Assembly (NCBI GenBank): GCA_015478765.1
Contig: JADMKR010000023.1
Coordinates: forward strand, 1 to 7,862
Length of the DNA stretch: 7,862 nucleotides
From: Flavobacterium sp.
GTDB lineage: Bacteria > Bacteroidota > Bacteroidia > Flavobacteriales > Flavobacteriaceae
Direction: 5' to 3'
Shown here: one piece after another, positions 6,533-7,862 of the stretch
Layout: every line of letters begins with the position of its first letter
How positions within the stretch are numbered: the first letter of the stretch is position 1
Made by a program: the position numbers and the translations under genes
Notes under the pieces: model-generated
What the model was told of the DNA's origin: nothing
The model's database searches: none
Seen by the model: only the letters and a program-made list of their open reading frames with translations

Positions 6533-7678
6533 TTACATTTTCTTCAGCGCGTCTGCTCGGTCAAACATCATGTCTTTTGTCAGGTCGCCAATTTCTTCCT
6601 TGTTAAATGCCTTCATATATGATTTTTGCGCGCGTTTCAAATCGCCTGTGTTTTCATACATTACGGCCATGTGATAGTCGGAAAGCATTGTATTAGGATA
6701 GTGCTTTCGCGCTAAATCGGAAAGTTTATCGAATTCATTGTAAGCTTTGTTGCGGATAATTGCAGCTTCTATTGCCTTGAAATCATTGTATCGGATTTGC
6801 ATCTTATAGCCCAATGCTTCTTCAAGAACCGTGTACCTGTTTTCAAGATAATCAACGTAACCACTTGGCAGAGTGACGATTTTTTCGGCAAATTCTGCCG
6901 ATGAAATGGGTTGGTACGAGGAGAAGAATTGGTAAAGCGCTTTGGGGATCGAATGTAATACCAGGGAGTAATGTGATGCATCGGCAAAATTATCAAATTT
7001 GTAATTCAACCCTTCGCGCTTGATGGCACTAGCCGATTCATGCAAAGCCAAAATCCTGTCCCGCATTTTCTTAACGTCACCATCAGCTGTGGAATGATAA
7101 TAAAAAATGGGTGTTGATATGCTGGCCAGCCTTTGTGGCAAACGTATTTCCATCTCGGTTGGCAGTTCCGGGCTCATACTGATGTATGCATTAAACAACG
7201 GCTGATCTTTATATAGGAAAAAATTCAAAAATCCGGCGGTGGTGTCATGGCCCGCTATAATTTTAAATGGCGCAACGCGATATTTTTTCTCTATTGCCGG
7301 AAGAAGTTCCATGCCTATGAATTCGTAAAAGAAAGTGCCTTTTTTTTCAGGGAGACCTGTCGAGGAATCGCTCATGGAATCATCTTCTCGCTCATTGTTT
7401 TTATTCTGGCTTATCCCAACGATAATCATTTCGGGCAAATCGTCCCAGTAGGCGCCGTAATTAAGCGCGCCCAAAAATGGAGAAAGAAGGTAGTCGCCGT
7501 CGAGTAATAGCAGTAAGGGATATTTTTTTGCCGAATTGGACTGGTACGATGCGGGTAGTGTTACTGTAATTTCCCGTGCTTCGTTTAATTTTTGAGAGAT
7601 AATGGTATCGGTCATAGTCTCCTGAGACAATGCCGGGAACGACATCAGGATCACAATTGCAAGCAGAAACTTTTTCAT
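6533..7678 (-). CDS. Exported alpha/beta-hydrolase, putative esterase type, with Asp at the nucleophile position
   Basis: This 381-residue protein resembles the esterase D/enterochelin esterase group (putative esterase family). Residues 1-19 (MKKFLLAIVILMSFPALSQ) are a signal peptide, so it acts in the periplasm or beyond. The fold is recognisable from ITVTLPASY (37-45), KKYPLLLLLDGDY (51-63), MIIVGI (84-89), a long insert (about 91-115) and FYEFIGMELLPAIEKKYRV (117-135). The nucleophile elbow reads AGHDTTAGF (142-150), where active esterases have G-x-S-x-G; D145 (codon GAC at 7246-7244) sits at the Ser position. A candidate catalytic His remains in DASHYS (H236), and acidic candidates lie at D199/D201. 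Residues about 325-365 look like one tetratricopeptide-type helical pair (YHMAVMYENTGDLKRAQKSYMKAF). It could be an inactive binder or an enzyme using Asp as nucleophile; the substrate is unknown. The stop lies 4 bp before radA, suggesting an operon. Confidence 0.82.
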   Translation of the reverse strand: MKKFLLAIVILMSFPALSQETMTDTIISQKLNEAREITVTLPASYQSNSAKKYPLLLLLDGDYLLSPFLGALNYGAYWDDLPEMIIVGISQNKNNEREDDSMSDSSTGLPEKKGTFFYEFIGMELLPAIEKKYRVAPFKIIAGHDTTAGFLNFFLYKDQPLFNAYISMSPELPTEMEIRLPQRLASISTPIFYYHSTADGDVKKMRDRILALHESASAIKREGLNYKFDNFADASHYSLVLHSIPKALYQFFSSYQPISSAEFAEKIVTLPSGYVDYLENRYTVLEEALGYKMQIRYNDFKAIEAAIIRNKAYNEFDKLSDLARKHYPNTMLSDYHMAVMYENTGDLKRAQKSYMKAFNKEEIGDLTKDMMFDRADALKKM

Positions 7679-7736
7679 ACGAACTAATAATAAATATTAA
7701 ACAGGCTATGCAATTGGGGCAAGCCAATATATAAAA

Positions 7737-7862
7737 TTATTTGTTACGATTAAAAACCGGAAGAAGTAAAAATGACAGTATACCGGTTACGACCACAAGC
7801 AGAATCTGTGACGACCAGACGATCCAGCCAAAGGCCGTACCTGCAGCCTCGGCGATATTGTA
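7737..7862 (-). CDS. C-terminal end of an integral membrane protein (gene enters from right edge)
   Basis: Reading the - strand from the right edge gives 41 open codons ending in TAA at 7739-7737. The fragment contains a hydrophobic stretch (IVWSSQILLVVVTGILSFLL) and ends PVFNRNK, a typical last transmembrane helix with a short basic tail. The 5' part lies beyond the window. It runs in the same direction as the esterase and radA genes, 58 bp upstream of the esterase start. From memory of flavobacterial gene order, a flippase-like (lysylphosphatidylglycerol synthase transmembrane, UPF0104) protein often precedes an esterase and radA, and this tail would suit that family. The fragment is too short to prove it, so no function is assigned. 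The open frame, hydrophobicity and orientation make it a real gene end with good likelihood. Confidence 0.7.
   Translation of the reverse strand, partial: YNIAEAAGTAFGWIVWSSQILLVVVTGILSFLLLPVFNRNK

Noticed and set aside
6215..6622. 135-codon + strand open frame spanning the radA start and esterase end
   Set aside because: It is antisense to two well-supported genes, and the product has no recognisable features; the hydrophobic-looking end arises from the complement of esterase codons.
7713..7728. ATTGG/CCAAT inverted repeat between the membrane protein and esterase genes, considered as a terminator
   Set aside because: Only a 5-bp stem with a 6-base loop and no T-run following on the - strand; too weak to call.

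Overview
The window looks like chromosomal housekeeping DNA from an environmental member of the Bacteroidota. Three things point there: a predicted secreted protein ending in a type IX secretion (Por) type A sorting domain, AT-rich translation starts with no recognisable Shine-Dalgarno sequence, and protein sequences of Bacteroidota character. A type IX signal argues against most enteric Bacteroides and fits flavobacteria, cytophagia, sphingobacteria, chitinophagia or marine Bacteroidales. I cannot narrow it further from sequence alone.

Layout. On the + strand, a 5'-truncated exodeoxyribonuclease III gene (1-701) is followed 16 bp later by a gene for an OmpA-family coiled-coil lipoprotein (718-1683). 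This pair converges, across a 14-bp gap, on a run of - strand genes. Read in their own direction from the right edge these are: the last 41 codons of a membrane protein (7737-7862), a secreted alpha/beta-hydrolase of the 'putative esterase' type (6533-7678), radA (5170-6528, only 4 bp after the esterase stop), a large membrane-anchored GT51 peptidoglycan glycosyltransferase (3163-5130) and a PQQ-type sugar dehydrogenase with a type IX sorting domain (1698-3080). Coding density is very high; the largest gap is 82 bp, and no tRNA, rRNA, CRISPR, IS element or phage gene was seen.

Function. Two genes serve DNA repair (exonuclease III for abasic sites, RadA for recombination intermediates). Two concern the envelope (the OmpA-like peptidoglycan-binding lipoprotein and the glycan polymerase). 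Two encode exported enzymes (the esterase-like protein and the sugar dehydrogenase). Esterase and radA are probably co-transcribed; the glycosyltransferase and dehydrogenase genes each have a weak candidate promoter of the Bacteroidota -33/-7 type.

I found no previously undescribed multi-gene system. The points most worth a second look are: an esterase-fold protein whose nucleophile-elbow serine is replaced by aspartate (D145); a GT51 domain placed behind about 400 residues of AsmA-like sequence with no transpeptidase domain; and a 14-bp, terminator-like hairpin inside the coding sequence of the dehydrogenase.
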